A DNA stretch of 46,915 bases from Maritimibacter sp. (GTDB lineage Bacteria; Pseudomonadota; Alphaproteobacteria; Rhodobacterales; Rhodobacteraceae): NCBI GenBank assembly GCA_002695005.1, contig NZNT01000022.1:1-46915 (forward strand), given 5' to 3'. The number at the start of each line of letters is the position of its first letter. The first letter of the stretch is position 1. The notes below the pieces were generated by a model. The model did no database searches and was not told where the DNA came from. It saw only the letters and a program-made list of their open reading frames with translations. Shown piece by piece: positions 1 to 7,861 of the stretch. A program made the translations under genes and the position numbers.

Positions 1-60
1 CTGCATCGTCAGACAGCCGCATAGACTGAAATCCAAACGAGCCAGACCCTCCGTTCAAGA

Positions 61-1987
61 TCAGCCGCTCGTGTTCCAAATCATTTGACGACGGACAATG
101 CTGATGCCGGAGGACTTGCCGTAAATGACATATGCGGCACCCTGCCCGCCGAAGTACGCGCGGGCCCCCACGATCAGGTCGTCGATCCCGTCGCCATTCA
201 CGTCGCCAGCGCCCGAAATGTTGTACGAGAACTGCGAGAGCGGCGCGCCGGTGATCTCCCACCCGTCCGCGGCCGTCAGGCTGGACAGGTCGATATCGGT
301 GGTCGGGCCGCCCGCCTTGCCGAATACGACGAAGGCTGCCCCGGAATTGGGTACGCCGGGATAGCTGGTCCCGACTGCGCCGATCACGACGTCGTCGATC
401 CCGTCGCCGTTCACGTCACCCGCATCCGACAGGTAAGCGCCGGAATAGTCACCTGCCGCCTTTCCGAGGATCGAGAACCCATAGGTGGGCAGCAGGGCGG
501 AAAGGTTCACGCGCGCGCCGAACCCGGTCGCCGAGCCGCCGAAGACGACATAGGCCTCGCCCGCGCTGGTGCCGCCGTCATCGCCGAAGGGTGCCCCGAC
601 GATCACGTCGTCGATCCCGTCACCGTTCACGTCACCCGCGCCCGAGACGCTGTAACCGGCCTGGACGCCCACAGCGTCGCCCTGAATGATGAATCCGTCT
701 GATGCGGCGAAGCTCGACAGGTCGATACTCGAGATCCCGCTCGATTTGCCGGAGAGTACATAAGCTTCGCCCGCGCCCGAGGCGCCGAACCTTGCCCCGA
801 CGATCATGTCGTCGATGCCATCGCCGTTCACGTCCCCCGCGTGCGCCACGCTGTGACCCAAGTAGTCGGAATCGACGTCGCCCTGGATGATGAACCCGTC
901 CGAGGGGGTAAGGCTCGACAGGTCGATGTTCGCAAGCCCCGTCGACTTGCCGAAGATCACGTAAGCCTCGCCCGCGCCGGGGCCGCCGTCGTCGCCCAGG
1001 ATCGCCCCGACGATCACATCGTCGATCCCATCGTCGTTCACGTCGCCAGCATACGACACGCTGTAGCCCGCTCGATCTTCCGCGGTATCGCCCTGAATGA
1101 TGAACCCGTCCGAGGCGGCAAGGCTCGACAGGTCGATGTTCCCAAGCCCAGTCGACTTGCCGAAGATCACATAGGCCTCGCCCGAACTCGTTCCGTCGGC
1201 AAAAATCGCCCCGACGATCACGTCGTCGATCCCGTCCCCGTTCACGTCACCCGCGCCCGATACGCTGTAACCGGCCTGGTCGCTCGCAGCATCGCCTTGG
1301 ATGATGAATCCGTCCGATGCGGCGAGGCTCGACAGGTCGACGTTCGCGATCCCGCTCGACTTGCCGAAGATCACATAGGCCTCGCCCGCGTTCGGTCCAC
1401 CGTCTTCGCCGTAAGGGGCGCCCTCGATCACGTCGTCGATCCCATCGCCGTTCACGTCGCCTGCGCTGGAAACGCTCGAGCCCAAATTATCGAATGACGC
1501 ATCACCCTGAATGATGAACCCGTCGGTCAGGCTCAGGCTCGACAGGTCGACGTTCGCGATCCCCGTCGACTTGCCGAAGGTCACGTAAGCCTCGCCCGCG
1601 TTCGTTCCACCGTCGTCACCCACGTATGCCCCGACGATCAGATCGTCGATCCCGTCTCCGTTCACGTCGCCGGCATACGACACGCTGTAACCGGCCCTAT
1701 CGTATGCCTCGTCGCCCTGGATGACGAACCCGTCCGAGAGGGTCAGGCTCGACAGGTCGATGTTCGTGAGCCCCGACGATTTGCCGAAGATCACATAAGC
1801 CTCTCCCGCATTATCGCCACCGTCGTCGCCCTCTCGTGCCCCGACGATCACGTCGTCGATCCCGTCGCCGTTTCACGTCACCGGCAGCCGAGACACTGTA
1901 ACCAGCCTGATCTTGCTCAGCGTCACCCTGGATGATGAAGCCGGACTCGGAGTCGAGAAGCGAAAGGTCGATAACGCGTGCAGTCAT
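61..1987 (-). pseudogene. FG-GAP repeat (integrin-alpha-like beta-propeller) protein, frameshifted
   Basis: The protein consists almost entirely of FG-GAP repeats of about 69 residues. Each carries a GDVNGDGIDD calcium-binding loop, followed by VIVGA, GEAYVIFGK, DLSSL and DGFIIQGD. Nine copies are seen, counting the one broken by the frameshift. Such proteins fold as extracellular beta-propellers and are typically exported adhesin-like proteins. The ATG at 1987 follows a GGGGG ribosome-binding stretch and gives MTARVIDLSLL. The reading frame breaks at 1871-1873, where CCGTTTCACG replaces the CCGTTCACG of the other repeats (one extra T). The rest is open to the stop at 61-63. It is either a true pseudogene or a sequencing error. 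No Sec signal is visible. The last 13 residues no longer match the repeat, so the C-terminus may also be damaged. The repeat family is certain; integrity is not. Confidence 0.8.
150..1925 (-). repeat. Tandem DNA repeat, about 207-nt period, inside the FG-GAP gene
   Basis: The DNA encoding GDVNGDGIDD recurs near 180, 386, 606, 812, 1022, 1227, 1434, 1641 and 1860, with spacings of about 205-220 nt. Similarity at nucleotide level is high, so slippage, copy-number change and assembly error are plausible here. Confidence 0.8.
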
Positions 1988-2008
1988 GATTGTGCCCCCA
2001 AAAAACAC

Positions 2009-2384
2009 TTGGTGAAGTTGTGGCGGGCACCCGGGAATGCGCGCAATCTTAAAAATGTAAGAAAGAGTTAAAGAAGAATGCCGAATCCATCAACCCTTTC
2101 GGGCGCGACGCCGGCGCAGGTGGGTGGTCGGATGCGAACACCCTCGAACCCGAAAGGACGGAACCGTCGCGCGGGTATGGGCACCGGCGGGCCCGTGGTG
2201 GAACGTGCTGCGATGCCCACCTGAACGGCGGACGCATGTGACGCCCGAATCGCGCTTGCGAGGTCCGTTTCGGCGGCAGCGTCCACGCCATCGATCGTGA
2301 CCATCACGAATTCATTGGTGCCCGGATCTTACAGCGTCCATTCGTGATTGTTGTTGTCCTAAGCCACGCCCGAGTGCTCGGCCT
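2009..2384. other. Intergenic stretch without a convincing gene
   Basis: Only two short overlapping minus-strand frames are open (for example 2068-2307, 79 codons starting GTG-ATG). Neither resembles a family I know, and neither has a good ribosome-binding site. The stretch lies between a broken adhesin gene and an IS remnant and is probably decaying DNA. Confidence 0.5.
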
Positions 2385-2551
2385 GGTGCTGGCAGACCAA
2401 TTCGAACTGATCTCAGTTAGGGCAGGTTCGCTGCCCCTCAATCCGCGCAGAGGCCGCGCCACTCGATCAGAGCAGCGGCGCGGCAGGCCTTGACTTGGGG
2501 TCGGCTCGAGACGTTGCGTTCCAGATTGAAGTGGTTTGGGACGGCGGCGTG
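2385..2551 (-). mobile_element. IS6-family element remnant (3' end of transposase plus terminal inverted repeat)
   Basis: Read on the minus strand, 2551-2438 encodes a transposase C-terminus (NHFN.ER, then AAALIEWRGLCAD and stop) that matches the C-terminus of the fuller IS6-type element at 16121-16935. The DNA at 2385 starts GGTGCTGGCAGAC, the same terminal repeat as at 16121. The two copies align over about 165 bp at roughly three-quarters identity by eye. The remainder of this copy is missing. Confidence 0.8.
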
Positions 2552-2574
2552 TACCGGGTTCAATAAATGAATCC

Positions 2575-2946
2575 TTACCGATGCTGGTCGATCAGGATTT
2601 GGTTTCCGTCCGGATCCGTGAGCGTTACACTCGCTGGTCCCGAAGAATTCTCATCCACTTCGCTCTGCAATTCGATGCCTCTATCCTTGAGATTCCGCTG
2701 CAGCTCCCGGATATCGGTGAATGGATCGGCCTCCTTTCCTTTCTGATCCCAGCCCGGATTGAAGGTCAGGATGTTTTGTTCGAACATCCCCTCGAAGAGG
2801 CCAATGACGTGCGTGCGGTTCTTGAGTACGATCCAGTGCTCTTCCACGTCGCCCGCGATAGGCGTGAAACCGAGCTTTTCGTAAAATGCCAGCGAGCGTC
2901 TAATGTCCTTCACGGCAAGGCTCACAGAGAAAGCGCCAAGGTCCAA
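2575..2946 (-). CDS. VOC-family (glyoxalase/bleomycin-resistance/dioxygenase fold) protein
   Basis: This 123-residue protein has the usual single-domain VOC length. It opens DLGAFSVSLAVKDI, then RSLAFYEKLGF, has a central EEHWIVLKN strand, and ends with VTLTDPDGNQILIDQH, the typical last strand carrying the C-terminal metal-ligand region. The family covers glyoxalases, extradiol dioxygenases and drug-binding proteins, and the substrate cannot be told. The start is TTG at 2946: a near-perfect GGAGGAG lies 5 nt upstream, homology to VOC proteins begins there, and the longer open frame to 3102 encodes unrelated low-quality sequence. The gene stands alone, flanked by an IS6 remnant and an IS5-type element. 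Confidence 0.85.
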   Translation of the reverse strand: MDLGAFSVSLAVKDIRRSLAFYEKLGFTPIAGDVEEHWIVLKNRTHVIGLFEGMFEQNILTFNPGWDQKGKEADPFTDIRELQRNLKDRGIELQSEVDENSSGPASVTLTDPDGNQILIDQHR

Positions 2947-2951
2947 GTGTT

Positions 2952-2958
2952 CTCCTCC
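2952..2958 (-). promoter_or_regulatory. Strong Shine-Dalgarno site fixing a TTG start
   Basis: GGAGGAG on the minus strand ends 5 nt before the TTG at 2946. No in-frame ATG lies nearby, so this site decides the start of the VOC gene. Confidence 0.75.
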
Positions 2959-3142
2959 TTTTCTCAACGCATCGAGGTTATCAGAACCTCCCACGCTGCC
3001 AACTGAGTTCGATAGGCTTAGGTGTCCGGACCGCTGGGTTTCGAGACATGAGATTTCGTTACGGCCCGCCTCTCGATTGAGGTTCGCCGTCATCGCAATC
3101 ATCAGCCCCGTAAAAGTCTAATGGCGGTCGTCCGCTGCACTA

Positions 3143-3669
3143 GGGTCAGGACCCATTGATTTCCGGTGGGCTGCGTGATTCACCATTCAAAAATCGAGCG
3201 GTGAACATGTCTGATCTCTTTTGGCTGACAGTTGCGCAGATGCCGCGTCTTGAGTCCTATTTCCCGAAGTCCCACGGCAACCCGCGCGTCGATGATCGGC
3301 GTGTGCTGAGCGGGATTATCTTCATCAACCGGAATGGGTTGCGCTGGCGCGACGCGCCTGCGAAGTACGGCCCGCACAAGACGCTCTACAACCGCTGGAA
3401 GCGGTGGAGTGATAAGGGCATCTTCGCGCAGATCATGGCCGGCCTGGCCGCCGGGCACGGCGAGAAGAAGACGGTCATGTTTGACGCCACCTATCTGAAG
3501 GCCCACCGGACCGCGACCAGCATGGCCGCGAAAAAAGGGGGGGCGTGGACGCCTGATCGGCCGAACCAAGAGCGGCATGAATACCAAACTGCATGCCATC
3601 TGTGACAGCCAGGGGCGACCGCTCAACCTGTTCGTCACCGCCGATCAGGTCAGCGACTACATCGGCGCC
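3143..3669 (+). mobile_element. IS5-family (IS427-like group) insertion sequence, right part deleted
   Basis: The left end is probably at GGGTCAGGACCC (about 3143), preceded by TAG, a plausible target. It holds complete orfA and the first part of orfB. Similarity to IS5-type orfB stops after VSDYIGA (about 3669), and the sequence that follows is unrelated. The right inverted repeat is therefore missing and the element should be immobile. The end positions are estimates made by eye. Confidence 0.75.
3207..3605 (+). CDS. IS5-type transposase, OrfA
   Basis: This 132-residue protein starts MSDLFWLTVAQM and contains VDDRRVLSGIIFINRNGLRWRD, split here as VDDRRVLSGII and NRNGLRWRDAP, then PHKTLYNRWKRWS. 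These are hallmarks of the N-terminal DNA-binding half of IS5/IS427-group transposases. Near the end, VMFDATYLKAHRTA contains the first catalytic Asp. ATG 3207 was chosen over the upstream 3156 start because the family begins MSDLFWL. The frame runs through A6-G7 at 3531-3543, where OrfA must change frame to make the full DDE transposase. The downstream half is truncated, so no active enzyme is expected. Confidence 0.85.
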   Translation: MSDLFWLTVAQMPRLESYFPKSHGNPRVDDRRVLSGIIFINRNGLRWRDAPAKYGPHKTLYNRWKRWSDKGIFAQIMAGLAAGHGEKKTVMFDATYLKAHRTATSMAAKKGGAWTPDRPNQERHEYQTACHL

Positions 3670-3756
3670 TGGCGAGGCGGCGGGCTTTTGGTTTGTTTGG
3701 GGCGCGCAATGGGCTGCACGATCCCCCACTTTTCATGTGATCTGAAACTAAAATAG
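3544..3756 (+). pseudogene. IS5-type transposase OrfB, 5' fragment
   Basis: In the frame after the A6-G7 run the sequence reads GRGRLIGRTKSGMNTKLHA, then DSQGRPLNLFVTADQVSDYIGA, the expected start of OrfB of this group. After about 3669 the frame continues to a stop at 3754-3756 in sequence unlike any transposase (WRGGGLLVCLG). The remaining catalytic Asp and Glu regions are absent, so this is a truncated remnant. Confidence 0.75.
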
Positions 3757-3821
3757 TGCCGCCGCCGTGACTCCCATCATATCCGCCCTGAAGACGGGCG
3801 CCCAAATAGATGGAGTGAACG

Positions 3822-4973
3822 ATGAGACACACGACTAAGAGCCTTCTCCTTGCGGCAACGATTTTTTCGGCCCCCGGGATCGCGCTTGCCCAAAGCGACA
3901 CCAACCCCATGGTGGGCGGCGCCCCGATGTTGGCGGAGCGGAACATTGTTGAAAACGCCGTGAATTCCGCAGACCACACCACATTGGTCGCAGCCGTTCA
4001 GGCCGCCGGTCTGGTCGAGACGCTTTCGGGCGAAGGCCCGTTCACCGTGTTCGCCCCGACCAATGCAGCGTTCGACAAGCTCCCCGATGGCACCGTCGAC
4101 ACACTGCTGATGGAGGAGAACAAAGATCAACTGACTACGGTTCTGACCTGTCACGTGGTGGCGGCCAATGCGATGTCCGATGCGATCATGGGTATGATTG
4201 CAGATGACAACGGCACCCACCCGGTCCCGACCGTCGGCGGCTGCACGCTGGACGCGAAAATGGACGGTGACAACATCACCCTGACCGACGAACAGGGCAA
4301 CGTGGCGACGGTGACGATCGCCGACGTGCGCCAGTCGAACGGTGTGATCCACGTCATCGACACCGTCATGCTGCCGGCTGCCGAAGACGAAGCCATGAGC
4401 GACGATATGTCTGGCGACATGAGCGAAGAGGCCATGTCCGACGATGGCATGGCTGACGATATGTCAGACGAAGCGATGGCAGATGCGGGCGAGAACCCGA
4501 TGGTCGGCGGCGCTGCGATGTTCGCCAACCAGAACATCATCGAGAACGCCGTGAACTCGCCGATCCACACCACGCTCGTGGCTGCGGTCAAGCAAGCCGG
4601 CCTCGTGGAAACCCTGTCGGGTGAAGGCCCCTTCACCGTGTTCGCCCCGACCGATGTTGCGTTTGCCGCTCTGCCGGACGGCACGGTCGAAACGGTCATG
4701 ATGGACGAGAACAAGGATCAGCTGACCAAAATCCTGACCGCCCACGTCATTCCGGGCCGCCTGACTGCCGCTGACCTGACTGCGGGTCTTTCAGGCAATC
4801 AGTTCAACAACTTCACGACCGTGTCGGGCGACGCCCTGTCGGTCCAGAAAAGCCCCTCGGGCGATGCCTACGTCTATGATGAGAGCGGCAACGCCTGGGA
4901 AGTGACCACCGCGGACGTGATGCAATCCAACGGCGTCATCCACGTGGTCGACGGCGTGCTGCTGCCGCGTTAA
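3822..4973 (+). CDS. Secreted protein with two fasciclin (FAS1) domains
   Basis: This 383-residue protein has a Sec signal peptide (residues 1 to about 23, ending IALAQ). Two FAS1 domains follow, at about 25-190 and 225-383. Each starts NPMVGG, continues ENAVNS..HTTLVAAV, and has the conserved GPFTVFAPT, LPDGTV and a terminal SNGVIHV motif. FAS1 domains mediate cell-surface or matrix adhesion, and in bacteria they are periplasmic or extracellular. The two halves are an internal duplication that includes the NPMVGG lead-in. The linker (nt about 4381-4493) is a Met/Asp/Glu/Ser-rich low-complexity stretch with repeated MSDDM-like units. The ribosome-binding site GGAG lies 6 nt before ATG, and a terminator follows at 5001. 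It appears monocistronic. Confidence 0.93.
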   Translation: MRHTTKSLLLAATIFSAPGIALAQSDTNPMVGGAPMLAERNIVENAVNSADHTTLVAAVQAAGLVETLSGEGPFTVFAPTNAAFDKLPDGTVDTLLMEENKDQLTTVLTCHVVAANAMSDAIMGMIADDNGTHPVPTVGGCTLDAKMDGDNITLTDEQGNVATVTIADVRQSNGVIHVIDTVMLPAAEDEAMSDDMSGDMSEEAMSDDGMADDMSDEAMADAGENPMVGGAAMFANQNIIENAVNSPIHTTLVAAVKQAGLVETLSGEGPFTVFAPTDVAFAALPDGTVETVMMDENKDQLTKILTAHVIPGRLTAADLTAGLSGNQFNNFTTVSGDALSVQKSPSGDAYVYDESGNAWEVTTADVMQSNGVIHVVDGVLLPR

Positions 4974-5000
4974 GCAAAGTAGGCCGCAGAGTTGAATGGA

Positions 5001-5026
5001 AGCCCCGCCGGACACCCGGCGGGGCT
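5001..5026 (+). terminator. Rho-independent-type terminator after the FAS1 gene
   Basis: An 11-bp perfect stem (AGCCCCGCCGG / CCGGCGGGGCT) with an ACAC loop is followed by ATTTGGTTT. It lies 28 nt after the FAS1 stop codon. The T-tract is short. Confidence 0.8.
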
Positions 5027-5219
5027 ATTTGGTTTGGGGCTATGCGGTGAGGCGGAATGGTTGTGTTCGGCCAAGAGCCGACCTTCATGCAACACGCAGC
5101 TATTGGCGGCTTGGGGCGGCCTGCTGCAAGACACGGTGCCTACACGGAAAAGGTTTTGCGTCCACATGGTCTGTTTCCGGCGTTAGCATCAAGGATCGCA
5201 ATCAAGGAAACGGTGCGCT

Positions 5220-5846
5220 TCAGGCGGCGGGCCTGGAAACGCCGTATACCTGCCTGCCCGAAAAAGGTGATTGCACCTTGTCGACCAGAAACTGGGCAAG
5301 ACTTGGGCGTGAGACGGATGAGCCGGCCGCGGGCAATGCGCCCCGTTCGGCACGGTATGCTGTTTCTTCCGCGTCAGACAAGAAACCGCACCGCGCGAAA
5401 ATCACGTCGAGGTCGGATGCAAACAACCTCTCCTCCATACGCCGTGCACTGCGAACGACGTTGGGCACAAGGGCTCGCAAGGCTCTGCCGAACAGGTTGC
5501 CGGCGGGGAAGAGAAGAGCGGTAGATGTGAAAATGGCCCGCTTCAGCCCGGTTGCGGCGGCGGCCTCGGTAATCGCATCTGCTGACTTCCAGTAAATCGA
5601 CGTCGCCTTTTTTGAGGGCCGGCGGCCGCCGAGCGCGGAAATGACGACGTCCTGGTCACGAAACGCATCGGACAGAAAATCCGGGTCGCACGGGTCGCCG
5701 ACCAAGACAGTCAAGCGCTCATGCCGGGTCGTCGGGCGCTTTGCGTCCGAGCGCACGACCGCAGTGACGGTTTCACCTCTGGCGAGCGCTTCATTCACCA
5801 CGAGCATGCCGGTGCGCCCATTCGCGCCCAAAACCACAACTTTCAT
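5220..5846 (-). CDS. NAD(P)-binding SDR-like protein (NmrA/atypical SDR)
   Basis: This 208-residue protein opens MKVVVLGANGRTG, a classic GxxGxxG Rossmann dinucleotide-binding motif of atypical short-chain dehydrogenase/NmrA-type proteins. It is followed by V.GDPCDPDFLSDAF and DVVISALGGRRPS, which are typical of the family. A late FARCGFLSD stretch and a substrate-side C-terminus follow. It probably binds NAD(P)H in the cytosol; the substrate is unknown. ATG 5846 was chosen, and an in-frame GTG four codons upstream (VSEIM) with AGGGA before it is an alternative. The gene is divergent from a LysR regulator, which very likely controls it through the operator at 5909-5929. Confidence 0.85.
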   Translation of the reverse strand: MKVVVLGANGRTGMLVVNEALARGETVTAVVRSDAKRPTTRHERLTVLVGDPCDPDFLSDAFRDQDVVISALGGRRPSKKATSIYWKSADAITEAAAATGLKRAIFTSTALLFPAGNLFGRALRALVPNVVRSARRMEERLFASDLDVIFARCGFLSDAEETAYRAERGALPAAGSSVSRPSLAQFLVDKVQSPFSGRQVYGVSRPAA

Positions 5847-5908
5847 TATCTCGCTCACTTTTTCCCTGAAATGCACATCGTGCAGGAAGGGATACGCAAT
5901 ACGAAAAT

Positions 5909-5929
5909 GCATTTGAATTGACCAAATGC
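5909..5929. promoter_or_regulatory. Probable LysR-type operator in a divergent promoter region
   Basis: GCATTTG-N7-CAAATGC is a perfect 7-bp inverted repeat with a 7-bp spacer. It contains the T-N11-A core of LysR-type binding sites. It sits 38 nt before the LysR start and 63 nt before the start of the divergent NAD(P)-binding gene, where an autoregulatory/activator site would be expected. Confidence 0.75.
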
Positions 5930-5966
5930 GTTGGCCGAGTATGCGATTCATGAATAGGTTGGCCCC

Positions 5967-6833
5967 ATGACATTCGACTGGAATCTTGCCAAGACGTTTC
6001 TCGCCGTTGCCGACCAAGGCTCGCTCTCGGCGGCCTCGCGTGTGCTGGGGCAAACCCAGCCGACGGTGAGTCGACAGATCGCGGCGCTGGAACAGGCACT
6101 CTCGGTCAATTTGTTCGAGCGCACCGGGCGGTCGGTCGAGCTGACGCCGTTCGGTGTCGAGTTGGTCGACCATGTGCGCAAGATGGCTGCCGGCGCGAAC
6201 ATGGTTTCACTTGCGGCCTCGGGGCAAAGCCAATCGATCGAAGGACTGGTTCGGATTACGGCCTCGGAGCTGATGTCGGCATTTGTTCTGCCGTCGATCC
6301 TCGGCGCGATCAACCGTGAGGCGCCGTTACTTGAGATCGACGTCGTGGCCGACAATGACATTAAGGACCTCGTGCGGCGCGAGGCTGACATCGCGATCCG
6401 GCACGTCCGTCCCGAGCAACCCAACTTGTTGACGAGACGTATTCGCGACGAAACACTTCGGTTCATCGCCAGCCCGGCTTATCTTCAGGCCAAAGGACAG
6501 CCAAACATGGCTAATCTGTCGACCCATAAGATTTTCACTTTTGTCGACACGGATCGGATGCTCGATCATCTGCGGCCCCTCGGACTTGATCTGACGCGCG
6601 CGAATTTCCGATTAAGCTCATCCTCTCAATTGGTGGCTTTGGAGATGGCACGTCGCGGTCTGGGCATGATCATCGCACCGGACTGGCTTGCAAAGGGGGA
6701 CTCCGAATTCGTGCCGGTCCTGGAAGATATAGAGGTCTTCACCGTTCCGACATGGCTCGTCACACACAGCGAGATGAAGTCAAACCGCCGCATCAGACTC
6801 GTCTTCGATCATCTGTCAGACAAGCTATCTTGA
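5967..6833 (+). CDS. LysR-family transcriptional regulator
   Basis: This 288-residue protein has the usual LysR length. It has an N-terminal winged helix-turn-helix (residues about 4-62: FLAVADQGSLSAASRVLG.TQPTVSRQIAALE, then LFERTGR) and a C-terminal periplasmic-binding-like effector domain (about 90-285: ITASELMSAFVLPSIL, ADIAIRHVRP). It resembles the group that regulates divergent oxidoreductases. The target is most likely the adjacent NAD(P)-binding gene, through the palindrome at 5909-5929. The inducer is unknown. The start ATG 5967 is the only one consistent with the HTH; the ribosome-binding site is weak. Confidence 0.93.
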   Translation: MTFDWNLAKTFLAVADQGSLSAASRVLGQTQPTVSRQIAALEQALSVNLFERTGRSVELTPFGVELVDHVRKMAAGANMVSLAASGQSQSIEGLVRITASELMSAFVLPSILGAINREAPLLEIDVVADNDIKDLVRREADIAIRHVRPEQPNLLTRRIRDETLRFIASPAYLQAKGQPNMANLSTHKIFTFVDTDRMLDHLRPLGLDLTRANFRLSSSSQLVALEMARRGLGMIIAPDWLAKGDSEFVPVLEDIEVFTVPTWLVTHSEMKSNRRIRLVFDHLSDKLS

Positions 6834-7079
6834 AAGCAGATATCTGGACTCGCGACAGCCAATGTCGCTTGGTGTGCACACCAGACATCAGTCAGCTTCG
6901 CAGAGACTGACCGCTTTCCGCCCGTTTCGCCGAAATAAGCATTCGGCCCTCAGGAGACATTCGTCGCCGACCCTGATGCTGCGGTGCGGCCCGCGGTTCC
7001 GGTCATTCGCCGCGCCCGCGAAAAGCAGAACGAGCCGAATGATCACAATGCGGACGAAGCGACCGGTTGGCGTTCGCGG

Positions 7080-7553
7080 TCAAGCCCGTGCAAGCTCATC
7101 CTGTTCAGGAGGTTCCCAGTTTGTCTCGATGTAATCGAACATCGGCCGGGACACCTTCAGCGATCCGTCTCTATCTGGGCTTGCGTTACGTCGCTCGACG
7201 CGACCCCAACGCACAGCGACCGGAACGTCGAGCACGTGAAGCTTGACAGCAAGGCTGTGTTCACCGGCGAACGTATAGTAGCTGTTTCGATGGTCCTTCC
7301 GCTGAAACCCGAGGTCGAGAATCGACGGGACATTCAAGTCCGCAAGTCTGATAATTTGCGACCTGATATGCTCCTCACAACGCTCGACCCTTGGCATGAA
7401 CCACGCCGGAGTAAGCTCTTCGGGAGTATCATCGCCAAACAACGTAATCATCCACTTATCGATCGAGAAAACGAACCCATCGACTTCGTTCGCCAAAGCT
7501 TGAGCGTACGTCGTTTTGCCAGCGCCAGTGGAACCGCATATCAAGTGTATCAA
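7080..7553 (-). CDS. P-loop ATP-binding protein (zeta-toxin/nucleotide-kinase-like)
   Basis: This 157-residue protein begins MIHLICGSTGAGKTT, a Walker A motif at residues 7-15. It continues with FSIDKWM (the Asp position used in small P-loop kinases) and VPSILDLGFQR, and has a C-terminal RWGRVERRNASP Arg-rich lid-like region. This layout fits AAA_33 small-molecule or nucleic-acid kinases and is compatible with chloramphenicol phosphotransferase- or zeta-like enzymes. The substrate cannot be inferred. The first codon is TTG (7553), and no better start is available because the Walker A motif lies immediately after it. Both flanks (6834-7079 and 7554-7861) contain no other recognisable gene. Confidence 0.8.
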   Translation of the reverse strand: MIHLICGSTGAGKTTYAQALANEVDGFVFSIDKWMITLFGDDTPEELTPAWFMPRVERCEEHIRSQIIRLADLNVPSILDLGFQRKDHRNSYYTFAGEHSLAVKLHVLDVPVAVRWGRVERRNASPDRDGSLKVSRPMFDYIETNWEPPEQDELARA

Positions 7554-7850
7554 GGGATTATCCGTTCAGAGATTATGGGCTCATCGCCACCTTTGCGGTT
7601 TCGATCCTCACGATCTTCGACCGCGTATGGTCAGGTGAGATTGCCTACCGAACCTGATACGAGACGATGTAACTCGGTTGAAAACTGGTTGAGAGCAGCC
7701 TCATCCCAACGTTCGTCAAATAGGTAGCCTGATCGATCACGACGGCTCCGAGCGGTCGGCGCTTCATAGGGACAACATTTCAAGAGGTCCTTTGGTCGTT
7801 ACTTGATATGTTTTCCTCGTCGGCTAACCTTTGGCTTCAAGAACGCGACC

Positions 7851-7855
7851 GGAGG
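7851..7855 (+). promoter_or_regulatory. Shine-Dalgarno site that selects the AraC gene start
   Basis: GGAGG lies 6 nt before ATG 7862. The upstream in-frame ATG at 7808 has no such site, so the internal ATG is preferred. Confidence 0.65.
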
Positions 7856-7861
7856 ATTCTT

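Noticed and set aside
2068-2307. Minus-strand open frame of 79 codons before the FG-GAP gene
   Set aside because: It has no ribosome-binding site and no recognisable domain, and a second frame is equally open; not supported as a gene.
3670-3821. Possible end of another transposase (RLARRRAFGLFGARNGLHD on the plus strand)
   Set aside because: It looked like an element fragment, but no family could be named and no inverted repeat found, so it was left as unassigned sequence.
5057-5595. Plus-strand open frames of 155 and 199 codons
   Set aside because: They are Arg-rich shadows antisense to, and upstream of, the NAD(P)-binding gene, with no family resemblance.
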